From: Sphingomonas sp. SUN019
GTDB lineage: Bacteria; Pseudomonadota; Alphaproteobacteria; Sphingomonadales; Sphingomonadaceae
Assembly: GCF_024758705.1 (NCBI RefSeq)
Contig: NZ_CP096971.1
Span: 558,001 to 622,000, forward strand
Direction of reading: 5' to 3'
DNA: 64,000 bases
Shown here: positions 17,790 to 26,680 of the stretch, piece by piece
Layout of the letters: each line of letters opens with the position of its first letter
Position numbering within the stretch: the stretch's first letter is position 1
Program-made: the position numbers and the translations under genes
The notes under the pieces: model-generated
Databases searched by the model: none
What the model was told of the DNA's origin: nothing
The model's input: the letters and a program-made list of their open reading frames with translations, nothing else

Positions 17790-17859
17790 TAACTTCTAAA
17801 ATTCATTTGTGTGACTGAGCACTATTTCTCCGCTGTGGAAGCGGTGATCGGAGTTTGGA

Positions 17860-19419
17860 TCAGTCGCCTGCGCGAGCCCACCCCGGTGCGGCGGGTTCGA
17901 GGGTTTCGAGAAAGGCTGCGGCGCTGGATCGATATTCGGCGCGGACGGACTCGGGCATCCTGCGCCACGTGGCGTACATGTTTCCCATCCGCATATTGCC
18001 CCTGAGCCGTGTTTCGTGCCGGGCGAGAAAATCCCAGTACAAGGCGTTGAACGGGCACGCGTCCGGACCCGTCTTCTGCTTCACGTCGTAGCGGCAACGA
18101 CCGCAATAATCCGACATCCGATTGATGTACGCGCCGCCCGACGCATATGGTTTCGAGGCGATCATGCCGCCGTCCGCGAACTGGCTCATCCCGATGACGT
18201 TGGGCAGTTCGACCCATTCGTAGGCGTCGAAATACACGACCAGGAACCAGTCCGAGATCGCCTGCGGGCTGACGCCTGCGATCAGCGCGAAATTGCCGAG
18301 CACCATCAGCCGCTGGATGTGGTGCGCATAGGCCTCGCGCTTCGTCTGGCCAATGCTTTCCGCCAGGCAGCGCATGTCGGTCTTTCCGGTCCAGTAGAAT
18401 TCCGGCAGCGGCCGATCCGCCGCCAGCGCGTTGCGTCCGGCGAATTCGGGCATGTCCCACCAGTACATCCCCCGGATATATTCGCGCCACCCGATGATCT
18501 GACGGACGAAACCCTCGACCGAATTCAGCGGCGCATCGCCGCGCTCATACGCCGCGACCGCCGCTTCGCAGACTTCCATCGGCTCCAGCAGCCCTAGGTT
18601 CAGGTACGGCGACAGCGCGCTGTGATAGAGGTAATCCTGCCCCGCCACCATCGCGTCCTGATAGCGCCCGAAGTCAGGCAAAGCGGTCGCGACGAAATGT
18701 GCGAGCGCCCGCCTCGCCTGCTCTCGGGTCACGGGCAGTTCGAACGGGGCGAGATCGCCGAAGTGATCGCCGAATTCAGTTGCGACCAGCGCCAGAACGT
18801 CATTGGTGATCTCGTCGGGAGCGAAGCGTTCGGGCGTTGGATAGTTCAGGCCGCGCGGGGGGCGTTCGCGATTGTCCTTGTCGTAGTTCCACTGCCCGCC
18901 CTCCGGCTTTCCATCGGGCGTCATCAAAAGGCCGGTGCGCCGCCGCATGTCGCGATAGAAATATTCCAGGCGATGTTCCTTGCGGCCCTGCGCCCAAGTG
19001 TAGAAGTCGTTGAGACTGCATACGAAGCGGTCATCCTCGAGTATCTCGACCGGCAATCCGGTGCGATCCGACCATTCGTCCTGCATCGCACGCACGCGAT
19101 ATTCGGCGGCGGCGGTGACGCGGATCCTGTCGGGCCGGTGCCGTTCGGCAGCGCGGCGGAGTTCCGCGGTGAAGCCGTGACAATTGGCCGGATCGTCCAG
19201 CCTGACATAGTCCACCGTCCACCCGGCCCCGCGCAACGCCTCCGCGAAATGGCGCATCGCGGAAAAGATCAGCGCAATCTTCTTTTTGTGATGGCGGACG
19301 TAGGTCGCTTCTTCGCGCACCTCCATCATCAGGATGATTGCATTTTCGGGTCTTACGTCCCGCAGGCTGGCGATGGATTCGGAAAGTTGGTCGCCAAGGA
19401 TCGGGATCAGGATCGTCAT
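17860..19419 (-). CDS. Fe-S cluster bacterial cryptochrome/photolyase (PhrB type)
   Basis: A 519-residue member of the FeS-BCP family, which repairs (6-4) photoproducts in DNA using FAD and light and carries a [4Fe-4S] cluster. The four cluster cysteines are visible: Cys351 (MRCLAE), Cys439 and Cys442 (DYCGRCRYD) and Cys455 (DACPFN). The N-terminal ILGDQL and the C-terminal helical FAD domain (GWREYIRGMYW) fit. Length is normal for the family. It is the first chromosomal gene right of the element. Confidence 0.93.
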   Translation of the reverse strand: MTILIPILGDQLSESIASLRDVRPENAIILMMEVREEATYVRHHKKKIALIFSAMRHFAEALRGAGWTVDYVRLDDPANCHGFTAELRRAAERHRPDRIRVTAAAEYRVRAMQDEWSDRTGLPVEILEDDRFVCSLNDFYTWAQGRKEHRLEYFYRDMRRRTGLLMTPDGKPEGGQWNYDKDNRERPPRGLNYPTPERFAPDEITNDVLALVATEFGDHFGDLAPFELPVTREQARRALAHFVATALPDFGRYQDAMVAGQDYLYHSALSPYLNLGLLEPMEVCEAAVAAYERGDAPLNSVEGFVRQIIGWREYIRGMYWWDMPEFAGRNALAADRPLPEFYWTGKTDMRCLAESIGQTKREAYAHHIQRLMVLGNFALIAGVSPQAISDWFLVVYFDAYEWVELPNVIGMSQFADGGMIASKPYASGGAYINRMSDYCGRCRYDVKQKTGPDACPFNALYWDFLARHETRLRGNMRMGNMYATWRRMPESVRAEYRSSAAAFLETLEPAAPGWARAGD

Positions 19420-19538
19420 CTCCGCAGAACGCGCGCGCCGTCCGCGCGGTCCGCCCCCGCACCGCTATTTCGTTGCGGCGAGAGCGGCGGAATTTCGGAT
19501 GGGGTCAGGATCGAGCGGGGGCGGGTCGGACGATCCGG

Positions 19539-19979
19539 TCAGTGTCGCTCGAAGATCTTGCGACCGGCGGGACCGAAGGCGATCACTTCGTAATGGTCAG
19601 CCTTCATTCCTGGCATCTCCATCCCCGGTGATCCCATCGGCATTCCCGCGACCGCCAGGCCCGATACACCCTTCGGCCGCTCAGCCAGCGCGCGTTTCAT
19701 ATCGGCGATGGGCACGTGCCCCTCGAAGCTCATCCCGTCGATCAGCGCGGTGTGGCATGAGGCGAGGTCGGCGGGGACACCGCGTTGCCTTGCGAACGCG
19801 CCGCGGTTCGAATCGTCGATGATCGTCACCTGGCGGCCGAACTGCTTGCGGACCTGTGCCGCCCATTGCTCGCAACAGCCACAGCCGGGATCGCGGTGCA
19901 TGACGATCGGCGTGGCGGCGATCGCCGTGGCGGGCAGCGCCAGCGCAAACGCGGCGATGAGGGTGCGGATCGGGGGCAT
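19539..19979 (-). CDS. DUF411 periplasmic metal-binding protein
   Basis: A 146-residue protein with a signal peptide (LIAAFALALPATAIA) and the DUF411 pattern: the CGCCEQW motif near the mature N-terminus, ASCHTALIDG, and a GHVPIADMKRAL segment. The C-terminus is Met/Gly-rich (GMPMGSPGMEMPGM), suggesting copper binding. Family members are often near copper-resistance genes, but none are here. CAGGAGA precedes the ATG by six bases. It follows the RNase T2 gene after 14 bases and is probably cotranscribed with it. Confidence 0.85.
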   Translation of the reverse strand: MPPIRTLIAAFALALPATAIAATPIVMHRDPGCGCCEQWAAQVRKQFGRQVTIIDDSNRGAFARQRGVPADLASCHTALIDGMSFEGHVPIADMKRALAERPKGVSGLAVAGMPMGSPGMEMPGMKADHYEVIAFGPAGRKIFERH

Positions 19980-19993
19980 CGCGGGTCTCCTGT

Positions 19994-20701
19994 TCAGCGC
20001 GGGCCGCGCCAAATGCGCAGGCGGGCGGCGGGCTTTAGACCGCCCTGGTGCGACGGGCATTTAGCGTAGCGGAACTGGCGGTCGGTGCACAGCCAGACCT
20101 CGTCGAGCCAGCCCTGACGATCGGCGGTGATGCGCATCATATCGGCGCCGACGCCGGGGTTGGCGCGCGCCATCGCCTGCGCAAAGCGGCCAGCGGTCAG
20201 CGGACGTCGCGACAGCGCCTGCATGTCGGGATAGCGGAGCTTCCGGTACATTGCGGTCGGGCGGCGGAAATAGCCGTCGGGCGTCTCGCCCGCCATGCAT
20301 GTGCCGTGCTTGGCCCATTCGTGTTGGAGGAGCTGCGCCGAGGGCGTGCTGCACAGGTTCGCGCGGATCGTACGCGGGGAGAGCAAGGGAGTTGCGGCGC
20401 AATATTGAGGCCAGTCCTTCCCCACGCCATCGGGCCACAGGCCGTGCAGGACGAAGCCGAAGCGGTTTGCGCCGCACTGAAACCGCGATCGGTCGTCGCG
20501 CGCATGGCTGCGGCAATATTGCGGCGACCAGCTGATCGCCAGCGTATAGCCGCCGATCGGCAGCACGCGCCGCGGCTGCTTTTCGTCGGGCAGGTCGGGG
20601 CGCGGGCGCGGCGGCGTGCCGGGAAGCGCGCATTTATAGGCTTGCGCGGTGGCGACGCCGGGCGCGGCGAGCGCGACGGCGGCGAGGAGGCAGCGGATCA
20701 T
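19994..20701 (-). CDS. Secreted RNase T2 family ribonuclease
   Basis: A 235-residue protein with a signal peptide ending after VATAQA. Both T2 active-site segments are present: FVLHGLWP with His86, and HEWAKHGTC with His127, Glu128, Lys131 and His132. It should cut RNA without base preference through a 2',3'-cyclic intermediate, in the periplasm or medium. Multiple cysteines fit a disulphide-bonded secreted fold. Its ATG overlaps the stop of the membrane-protein gene (ATGA), which fixes the start. Confidence 0.92.
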   Translation of the reverse strand: MIRCLLAAVALAAPGVATAQAYKCALPGTPPRPRPDLPDEKQPRRVLPIGGYTLAISWSPQYCRSHARDDRSRFQCGANRFGFVLHGLWPDGVGKDWPQYCAATPLLSPRTIRANLCSTPSAQLLQHEWAKHGTCMAGETPDGYFRRPTAMYRKLRYPDMQALSRRPLTAGRFAQAMARANPGVGADMMRITADRQGWLDEVWLCTDRQFRYAKCPSHQGGLKPAARLRIWRGPR

Positions 20702-21162
20702 TCTATGGTGACTCCGATCGTGTCTTCGCCGAACCAGGTCTTTGCGTCGGGCCGGAAAAGCGGGACGGCGGCGGCAACGCAGAGCGCCGATACGGCGACC
20801 GACAGAAGCTTTATGGTGGGGCCGGGCAACCCCGGTTGGCCGATTGCGATCAGCCCGAAAATGAATGTGATGGCCGAGCAGACGGCCAGCGCCACTGCTG
20901 CCCGTTTCGCGATCCGGCTGGATCGACGCGCGACGAAATACCAGACGGCGACCGACACCGCCAAGATGGCGAGGACCACCGTCGCCATTGCGGCCGCGGG
21001 CGTAGCGAGGATGGCGTTGGTCGCCAGCAGTGCAACCCGGTAATCCCAGGTCATCGCCTGCAACACGCACCACAGAAGCAGCGAGGCCAGAAACAGGCGT
21101 TCGAACAGAAGGATGGAGCGGGGACGTATCATCGAGTCGAGGTTGTCCTGAAGAGTTGGCAT
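20698..21162 (-). CDS. Small multi-pass membrane protein
   Basis: A protein of about 154 residues with four predicted transmembrane helices: ILLFERLFLASLLLWCVLQ, a long Ala/Val-rich stretch, AVALAVCSAITFIFGLIAI and a last helix before VPLFRPDA. The RPRSILLFERL start resembles small uncharacterised sphingomonad membrane proteins. The start may instead be the internal MIRPRS, ten residues later. It is translationally coupled to RNase T2 and lies 35 bases after nadC, so all may share a transcript. Function unknown. Confidence 0.72.
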   Translation of the reverse strand: MPTLQDNLDSMIRPRSILLFERLFLASLLLWCVLQAMTWDYRVALLATNAILATPAAAMATVVLAILAVSVAVWYFVARRSSRIAKRAAVALAVCSAITFIFGLIAIGQPGLPGPTIKLLSVAVSALCVAAAVPLFRPDAKTWFGEDTIGVTIE

Positions 21163-21197
21163 GACGCTACTCGTCGCACGCCACTGCGCCAAGTGGT

Positions 21198-22043
21198 TCA
21201 GACAGGGCTGAAATCCAGTCCGATGTCGGCCGCGGGGGCGGATTGGGTGATGCGGCCGACGCTGACGTAGGTGACGCCGGTTTCGGCGATCGCGCGGATC
21301 GTTTCCAGCGTGACCCCGCCCGACGCCTCGGTCGGAACGCGACCGCCGATCAGCGTCACTGCGCCGCGCAGCATCGGCGGCGTCATGTTGTCGAGCAACA
21401 GATGCGTCGCGCCCGCGGCCAGCGCAGGTTCGATCTGGTCGACCGAATCGACCTCCACGATGATCTCGGCGATCCCGGCGGCCTTCGCGCGGCGGACCGC
21501 TTCACCGACGTTCCCCGCGACCGCGACGTGATTGTCCTTGATCATCGCCGCATCCCACAGCCCCATGCGGTGGTTCTTCGCGCCGCCCATTCGGGTGGCG
21601 TATTTCTCCAGCACGCGCAGGCCGGGAATGGTCTTACGCGTGTCGAGCAACGTCGCGCCAGTGCCGGCGATGCGGCCGGCATAAGCGCGGGTCAGCGTCG
21701 CGATGCCCGACAGATGCTGCACGGTGTTGAGCGCCGAACGCTCGGCGGTGAGCATCGCGCGCGCGCGGCCCTCCAGCCGCATCAGGTCGGTTCCCTTGGC
21801 GACCTGTGCGCCGTCCTCGACCAGCATTTCGACCCGCACGTCGGGGTCGAGCGCGCGGAAGAAGGCGGCGGCGATCTCGAGCCCCGCGACCGTGATCGCG
21901 TCGCGCGTGTCCATCACCGCGGTGAAGCGAGCGTCCTCGGGGATGACCGCGGCGGAGGTGACGTCCCCGCCCTCCCCCAGATCCTCCGCCAGCGTGGCGA
22001 CGACGAACGCGTCGAGATCGAAGCCGGGAAGCGAAAAGCTCAC
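21198..22043 (-). CDS. nadC: Nicotinate-nucleotide pyrophosphorylase (carboxylating)
   Basis: A 281-residue quinolinate phosphoribosyltransferase, the third step of de novo NAD synthesis: quinolinate plus PRPP gives nicotinate mononucleotide. Visible: LAEDLGEGGDVTS, MLTAERSALNTVQHLSGIAT, LLDTRKTIPGLR, KYATRMGGAKNHRMGL, MIKDNH and the late phosphate-binding part EASGGV. I chose the GTG that overlaps the previous stop as GTGA, with GAAGAGG upstream. It is coupled to the SH3-domain gene. nadA and nadB are not in the window. Confidence 0.95.
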   Translation of the reverse strand: MSFSLPGFDLDAFVVATLAEDLGEGGDVTSAAVIPEDARFTAVMDTRDAITVAGLEIAAAFFRALDPDVRVEMLVEDGAQVAKGTDLMRLEGRARAMLTAERSALNTVQHLSGIATLTRAYAGRIAGTGATLLDTRKTIPGLRVLEKYATRMGGAKNHRMGLWDAAMIKDNHVAVAGNVGEAVRRAKAAGIAEIIVEVDSVDQIEPALAAGATHLLLDNMTPPMLRGAVTLIGGRVPTEASGGVTLETIRAIAETGVTYVSVGRITQSAPAADIGLDFSPV

Positions 22044-22528
22044 GGCAGAACCTCTTCCGAATCGACGCCCCACAGCCGCGTCGCCTCGACGAAGCCCGAC
22101 TGCCCCTTCACATCGAAGCGGCACCAGCCGTCGCGGCACTGGCTCAACCGCCCGATCACGCCGGGTTCGGCGCGCCACAGCAATTTGCCCGCGAAATTCG
22201 GCTTGTCGCGCAGTTCGACGATCGATCCCTGGACGACGGCGGTGCGCGTGCTGCCGATCAGGTTGCCCAGCATCCAGCCCTGCGTGCCGCCGGGATCCTC
22301 GACCTTGCGCCATTCCTTGAACACATCGATCACCTTCACCGGCAGGTCGGCGCGGACGTACATCCACGTGGCGGGATAGGTGCGGCCGGGGCCGCTGCGC
22401 ATCCGTGCGCGGCCGGGCGTAATCGAGGCGAAATAGGGCGTCTTGCGCGGCGGATCGGCCGCCTGCACGTCCGCTGCCGCCAGCGTCACAAGCGCCACGC
22501 CCGCGATGACCGCTCCCAAGCGTCGCAT
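22040..22528 (-). CDS. Secreted SH3-domain protein
   Basis: A 162-residue protein with a signal peptide (LGAVIAGVALVTLAAADVQA) and two bacterial SH3-like segments: ARMRSGPGRTYP, VKVIDVFKEWRKVED and GTQGWML, then a second repeat ending CRDGWCRFDVKGQSGFVEA. Such proteins are thought to act at the cell envelope, binding peptidoglycan or proteins. GGGGCAAG precedes the ATG. It is coupled to nadC by a GTGA overlap. A long open frame runs upstream but is antisense to the dehydrogenase gene. Confidence 0.87.
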   Translation of the reverse strand: MRRLGAVIAGVALVTLAAADVQAADPPRKTPYFASITPGRARMRSGPGRTYPATWMYVRADLPVKVIDVFKEWRKVEDPGGTQGWMLGNLIGSTRTAVVQGSIVELRDKPNFAGKLLWRAEPGVIGRLSQCRDGWCRFDVKGQSGFVEATRLWGVDSEEVLP

Positions 22529-22636
22529 CTCTTGCCCCTGCTTTCCGAAAAATTCCCCGCCACATCTAGCCGCTTGGCTGCGTGCCGCACAACCGCATCG
22601 TTGACGCATGGCGCGGGTTTCGCCAATCCGGCGCGC

Positions 22637-23635
22637 ATGGTCGACACGCGGCGCTGCGCCAACCCGAAAGTGATCGTCACCCGCGAACTGCCCGATGCAG
22701 TGATGGACCGGCTGGAGGCGTTGTTCGACACGACCAACAACCGCACCGACGAAGCGATGCCGCGCGATGCGCTGGCCGCAGCGATGGCCGATTGCGATGT
22801 GCTGGTTCCGACCGTCGTCGACGCAATCGACGCCGATCTGATCGCGGGCGCAGGTGAGCGGCTGAAGCTGATCGCCAATTTCGGTGCGGGCGTGAACCAT
22901 ATCGACCTGAAGGCCGCGCGCGCGCGCGGCATCATCGTGACCAACACGCCGGGCGTCCTGACCGAAGATACTGCCGACATGACGATGGCGCTGATCCTGT
23001 CCGTGCCGCGACGGCTGGCGGAGGGTGAGAAACTGGTCCGGTCGGGCACGTGGAAGGGCTGGACCCCCGGCGGGATGATGGGGCACCGGATCGGCGGCAA
23101 GGCGCTGGGCATCGTCGGGATGGGGCGGATCGGCCAGGCAGTCGCGCGGCGGGCGCGAGCGTTCGGGCTGAGCGTGCACTACCACAACCGCCACCGGTTG
23201 CCGAAGGTGGTGGAGGCGGAGTTCGGCGCGCAATGGCACCCGAACCTGGACGAGATGTTGGCGAGCATCGATATCCTGACGATCCACACCCCGCTGAACG
23301 ACGACAGCCGCGACCTGATCGACGCCGCGCGGATCGCGTTGCTGCGGCCGCACGTGTTCCTGATCAACGCCAGCCGCGGCGGGATCGTCGATGAGGATGC
23401 GATGGTCGCCGCACTGGAGGGCGGCAGGCTCGCAGGGGCAGGACTGGACGTGTGGCGGCACGAACCCGCGATTGATCCGCGGTTGCTGGCGATCCCCAAC
23501 GTGGTGATGACGCCCCACATGGGCAGCGCGACCTATGAAGGCCGCATCGCGACGGGCGAGAAGGTGATCCAGAACATCCGGATGTGGGCCGACGGGCACC
23601 GGCCGCCGGATCAGGTGCTGGAGGGGTGGGCTTAG
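22637..23635 (+). CDS. D-2-hydroxyacid dehydrogenase, glyoxylate reductase type
   Basis: A 332-residue NAD(P)-dependent dehydrogenase. The cofactor-binding loop is GMGRIG at 161-166. Catalytic Arg247 (NASRGG), Glu276 (HEP) and His294 (TPHMGS) are present. The substrate loop NFGAGVNHID fits glyoxylate/hydroxypyruvate reductases, though exact specificity cannot be read. The ATG begins MVDTRR; a longer frame upstream overlaps the SH3 promoter region and looks non-coding. It is divergent from the SH3-nadC group and overlaps the ParE stop by 4 bases at its end. Confidence 0.9.
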   Translation: MVDTRRCANPKVIVTRELPDAVMDRLEALFDTTNNRTDEAMPRDALAAAMADCDVLVPTVVDAIDADLIAGAGERLKLIANFGAGVNHIDLKAARARGIIVTNTPGVLTEDTADMTMALILSVPRRLAEGEKLVRSGTWKGWTPGGMMGHRIGGKALGIVGMGRIGQAVARRARAFGLSVHYHNRHRLPKVVEAEFGAQWHPNLDEMLASIDILTIHTPLNDDSRDLIDAARIALLRPHVFLINASRGGIVDEDAMVAALEGGRLAGAGLDVWRHEPAIDPRLLAIPNVVMTPHMGSATYEGRIATGEKVIQNIRMWADGHRPPDQVLEGWA

Positions 23636-23952
23636 CTGTCGAGATCAAGCGCCCATCGAAGGCGTTCTACCTGATGCATCTGCTGATGGAGGATAGCCAC
23701 GACGCGAATGGAACCATCACGGGCGACGCGCCAATAGACGAAATGCGCACTGCACCTGTAATGGTAACCGTCCACGCCAACATCGGCCGAGATCACCCTC
23801 CAAGGTACTTGTCGAGCCGCAATGCGTTCGATCACGTCTAACAATTGATCCGAGTATTTGTCTGCTTGAGCTCTACCCCAACGGCGAAATGTGTAGTCGT
23901 AGATGTTTTCTAAATGCGCCAGCGCCACCGGAGCGATCGTGACATCGATCAC
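23632..23952 (-). CDS. parE: RelE/ParE-family toxin
   Basis: A 106-residue protein of the RelE/ParE superfamily: APVALAHLENIYDYT, WGRAQADKYSDQLLDVIERIA, and the C-terminal strand pair HFVYWRVARDG-RVVAILHQQM. ParE toxins block DNA gyrase, while RelE toxins cut mRNA; the length and the IYDYT region favour ParE. It is the second gene of a coupled pair with its antitoxin (ATGA overlap). Confidence 0.88.
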   Translation of the reverse strand: MIDVTIAPVALAHLENIYDYTFRRWGRAQADKYSDQLLDVIERIAARQVPWRVISADVGVDGYHYRCSAHFVYWRVARDGSIRVVAILHQQMHQVERLRWALDLDS

Positions 23953-24212
23953 GCGTAGCGCTGTTTCATGCGTTCGCGAAATTCATCGGCATCCAGCGGA
24001 ACGAAATCGCTTTCGGGCGTCGCAAACGCACGCTGCAGTTCAGCCTTCAGCACCTGAAAGCGTTCGTCTTCGGCACGCGCGTGATCGCGCCGGATCAGGT
24101 CGCGGACATATTCGCTGACGTTTTCGTAGCGGCCGTATTCGCCGACGCTGGCCGCGACGTGATCGCGGAGCGGGCCGCCGACCCGGACGTTCAATGTCAT
24201 CGTATCCGCCAT
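23949..24212 (-). CDS. parD: ParD-family antitoxin
   Basis: An 87-residue ribbon-helix-helix antitoxin: TLNVRVGGPLRDHVAASV, then YENVSEYVRDLIRRD, the typical ParD DNA-binding segment, and a C-terminal acidic tail that would wrap the toxin. CAGGAG lies seven bases before the ATG, whereas an upstream extension of the frame has no such site. It probably represses its own promoter in the 24,213-24,340 gap. Confidence 0.9.
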   Translation of the reverse strand: MADTMTLNVRVGGPLRDHVAASVGEYGRYENVSEYVRDLIRRDHARAEDERFQVLKAELQRAFATPESDFVPLDADEFRERMKQRYA

Positions 24213-24340
24213 ACCGCCACTCCTGTATCCATAATCAACAATAATGAGGACAAGCGACCAACGCAACATGGGAAAGAAAATTCGCGGCTTCTTTACATGC
24301 AATAATCGCCAATCATCGCGCTTCATGTTACGCCGAACGT

Positions 24341-24745
24341 GTGACCACATCACCCGCCCCGCATCTGTATCCGATCCCGATCGATGCGTCCGACATCGAT
24401 TTCATGGGACATGTCAACAACGCCAGCTATCTCCGCTGGGTGCAAGAGGCGGTAATCAGCCACTGGCAGCGGATCGCGCCGGCCGATGCGGTAGCAGCGC
24501 ACGCGTGGGTCGCGCTGAAGCATGAGATCACCTACCGCAAACCCGCTTTCCTGAACGACGAGGTCATCGCCACCGTCCTGCTCGAAAAGGTGCAGGGTGC
24601 GCGTGCGTTCTACGAAACGATCATCCGCCGCGGCGAAGAGGTGCTCGCCGAGGTGAAGTCGAGCTGGTGTTGCCTCGATGCGGAGACGTTGCGACCATCT
24701 CGGCTGGCACGCGACGTGGTGGAGCGGTTCTTTCCGAAGGATTGA
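24341..24745 (+). CDS. Acyl-CoA thioesterase (4-hydroxybenzoyl-CoA thioesterase type)
   Basis: A 134-residue hotdog-fold protein: DIDFMGHVNNASYLRW contains the catalytic Asp of the YbgC/FadM group, followed by LKHEITYRKPAFLNDEV and a central beta-sheet. It should hydrolyse short- or medium-chain acyl-CoA thioesters, but its substrate cannot be read. A GTG start is assumed. It is monocistronic and divergent from parDE. Confidence 0.9.
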   Translation: MTTSPAPHLYPIPIDASDIDFMGHVNNASYLRWVQEAVISHWQRIAPADAVAAHAWVALKHEITYRKPAFLNDEVIATVLLEKVQGARAFYETIIRRGEEVLAEVKSSWCCLDAETLRPSRLARDVVERFFPKD

Positions 24746-24768
24746 GCCCCTGCTTGGCCAAGCCGCAC

Positions 24769-25179
24769 CTACCGATAAACGTACAAGCGCCATAACCAAA
24801 CAGACAGTGCGGTCGATACGACAACCCAGACAGTGATGACGAAGGCTGCCGCGACGCGGCTTGTTGGCCGGTCGGGTCGCACCATCGCCTGCGCCCGAAA
24901 ATTATCCATCAGGTCTGCTGGGATCAGACGGACGACGATCGCGATACCCAGCGGTACGATGATCAGATCGTCCAGATACCCGAGGACAGGAATGAAATCT
25001 GGGATTAGATCGATCGGACTGAGCGCATAAGCGGCGACGGCCCCGGCGATCACCTTAGCGACCAGCGGCGTTCGCGGGCTGCGGGAGGCGATCCAGACCG
25101 CGACGACCTCGGTCTTCAGCGCCTTTACCCATGCCCGAAAACGATCAACCCGCGTCGTCATGAAAGCAGCATGGCGCAT
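24769..25179 (-). CDS. DUF1232 (YkvA-like) membrane protein
   Basis: A protein of about 136 residues containing the DUF1232 signature YALSPIDLIPDFIPVLGYLDD, followed by a hydrophobic segment and a C-terminal transmembrane helix (VVVSTALSVWLW). Family function is unknown; members are small inner-membrane proteins. I chose the ATG beginning MRHAAF, with GGAAG eight bases upstream; an internal ATG (MTTRVD) is also possible. Confidence 0.82.
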   Translation of the reverse strand: MRHAAFMTTRVDRFRAWVKALKTEVVAVWIASRSPRTPLVAKVIAGAVAAYALSPIDLIPDFIPVLGYLDDLIIVPLGIAIVVRLIPADLMDNFRAQAMVRPDRPTSRVAAAFVITVWVVVSTALSVWLWRLYVYR

Positions 25180-25202
25180 AGCCTGACTTCCGCAACCGCG
25201 AC

Positions 25203-26606
25203 TCAATCCCCCGTCAAAATCCGGTCGACCAGTTGCTTCACGCTCGGCACGAAGCCGTTGGAGTAGAACGGGTCGCGCTTGAATTCGTACGCGCTGTGCC
25301 CGGCGAACATCAGGTTCTGTTCGGTGTCGCCGCCGTGCGCGATGTCCTGCAGCGTCTTCTGGATGCAGAAGCTGCGGGGGTCGGCGAGGCGGCCGGTCGA
25401 ATTGGTGTCGGTGTCGGCCCAGCTCGAGAATGAGCATTGCGACAGGCATCCCATGCAGTCGGCCTGATCCTTGCGGATTTCCTGCTTCTCGCCCGGCGAG
25501 ACGAAAACGAGCGTATTGTCGGGTGTCTTCAGCGCGTCTGTGTGGCCTTCGCCGAACCAAGTGCGGGCGCGCAGCAGGTCGTTGCGGGTGACCCAGAAAT
25601 TCTTGCCCTTCACGCCCACGTCAAGCTGGAAGACGTGATCGCCCGCCTCCTGTGTCGAAAAGGCGATCTGACGTTCGGAGCGGGCCTCCAGCGCACGCAG
25701 GAACGGATTGCGCACCGCGGAGGAGTAAAAACCGGTCGGGGAGAAACGGTGCAACAGCACCTCGCCTTCCTCGATCGTCGTCAGCCGGTCTTTCCAACCC
25801 TGCGGGATCGGGCTTTCCTGCGTCAGCAAGGGCCGCGTGCCATATTGGAAGGCGATCGAGCCGAGTTCGGGATTGTCGATCCAGTCGCTCCAGTCGCGCA
25901 GATACCAGACGCCGCCCGCCATCACGATCGGCGTGCTGTCGGGGATGCCGCCCTCGCGCATCACCTCGCGCAGTTCTTTTACGCGCGGATACGGATCCTG
26001 CGGCTTCAGCGGGTCTTCGGCGTTGGACAGGCCGTTGTGCCCGCCCGCCAGCCACGGGTCTTCGTACACCACCGCAGCGAGCCATTCCGACGCCTTCGAA
26101 TAGGCGCGCTTCCACAGCGCACGGAACGCGCGGCCGGAGCTGATGATTGGCAGATAATGGACGTTATAGGAGGCGGTGATCTCGGACAATTTGTACGGCA
26201 TCCCCGCGCCGCAAGTAACACCCGATACGAGGCCGCGGGTGCGTTCGAGGACTCCGTGCAGGATGCGCTGGGCGCCGCCCATTTCCCACAGCACGTTGAT
26301 GTTGATCGCGCCCTTGCCGCCCGCGATATCATGGGCGCGCCTGACCTGCTGCACCGCGCCCTCGATGGCGTATTCGACCAGTTCTTCGTGCCGTTCGCGG
26401 CGGGTGAGCGCCTTGTAGATCTGCGGGATGATCTTGCCGTCGGGGTCGTAGCTGTCGGCATTCACCGCGCTGACCGTGCCGATTCCGCCCGCCGCAGCCC
26501 ATGCGCCGGCCGAGGCGTGGTTGGTCGCCGCGACGCCCTTGCCGCCCTCGACGAGCGGCCAGACTTCGCGCCCGTTATAGACGATCGGCTTCAGCCCTTT
26601 GAACAC
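25203..26606 (-). CDS. Nitronate monooxygenase family protein
   Basis: A 467-residue FMN enzyme of the nitronate monooxygenase/2-nitropropane dioxygenase superfamily with a TIM barrel: HASAGAWAAAGGIGTVSAV, INVLWEMG, GVTCGAGMP, PIISSGRAFRALW, and the phosphate-binding VMAGGVW with FQYGTRPLLT. It is longer than the classical enzyme because of a C-terminal extension with a cysteine cluster (CMGCLSQCSF). Some such proteins are quinone reductases. The substrate cannot be assigned. The frame ends with DRILTGD. Confidence 0.85.
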   Translation of the reverse strand: MFKGLKPIVYNGREVWPLVEGGKGVAATNHASAGAWAAAGGIGTVSAVNADSYDPDGKIIPQIYKALTRRERHEELVEYAIEGAVQQVRRAHDIAGGKGAININVLWEMGGAQRILHGVLERTRGLVSGVTCGAGMPYKLSEITASYNVHYLPIISSGRAFRALWKRAYSKASEWLAAVVYEDPWLAGGHNGLSNAEDPLKPQDPYPRVKELREVMREGGIPDSTPIVMAGGVWYLRDWSDWIDNPELGSIAFQYGTRPLLTQESPIPQGWKDRLTTIEEGEVLLHRFSPTGFYSSAVRNPFLRALEARSERQIAFSTQEAGDHVFQLDVGVKGKNFWVTRNDLLRARTWFGEGHTDALKTPDNTLVFVSPGEKQEIRKDQADCMGCLSQCSFSSWADTDTNSTGRLADPRSFCIQKTLQDIAHGGDTEQNLMFAGHSAYEFKRDPFYSNGFVPSVKQLVDRILTGD

Positions 26607-26680
26607 GGCAGCAGTACACCTTCTGTGTGGGATACGATTTCCTATAGCGGAAGGTTGCGCCGACGCGAGCGAATTGCGAC

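Noticed and set aside
19994..21073. N-terminal extension of RNase T2
   Set aside because: The signal peptide begins at 20,701, and the extension is an out-of-frame reading of the membrane-protein gene.
22040..23599. A long minus-strand frame extending the SH3 protein upstream
   Set aside because: The upstream part is antisense to the dehydrogenase gene; the SH3 protein has its own signal peptide and ribosome binding site at 22,528.
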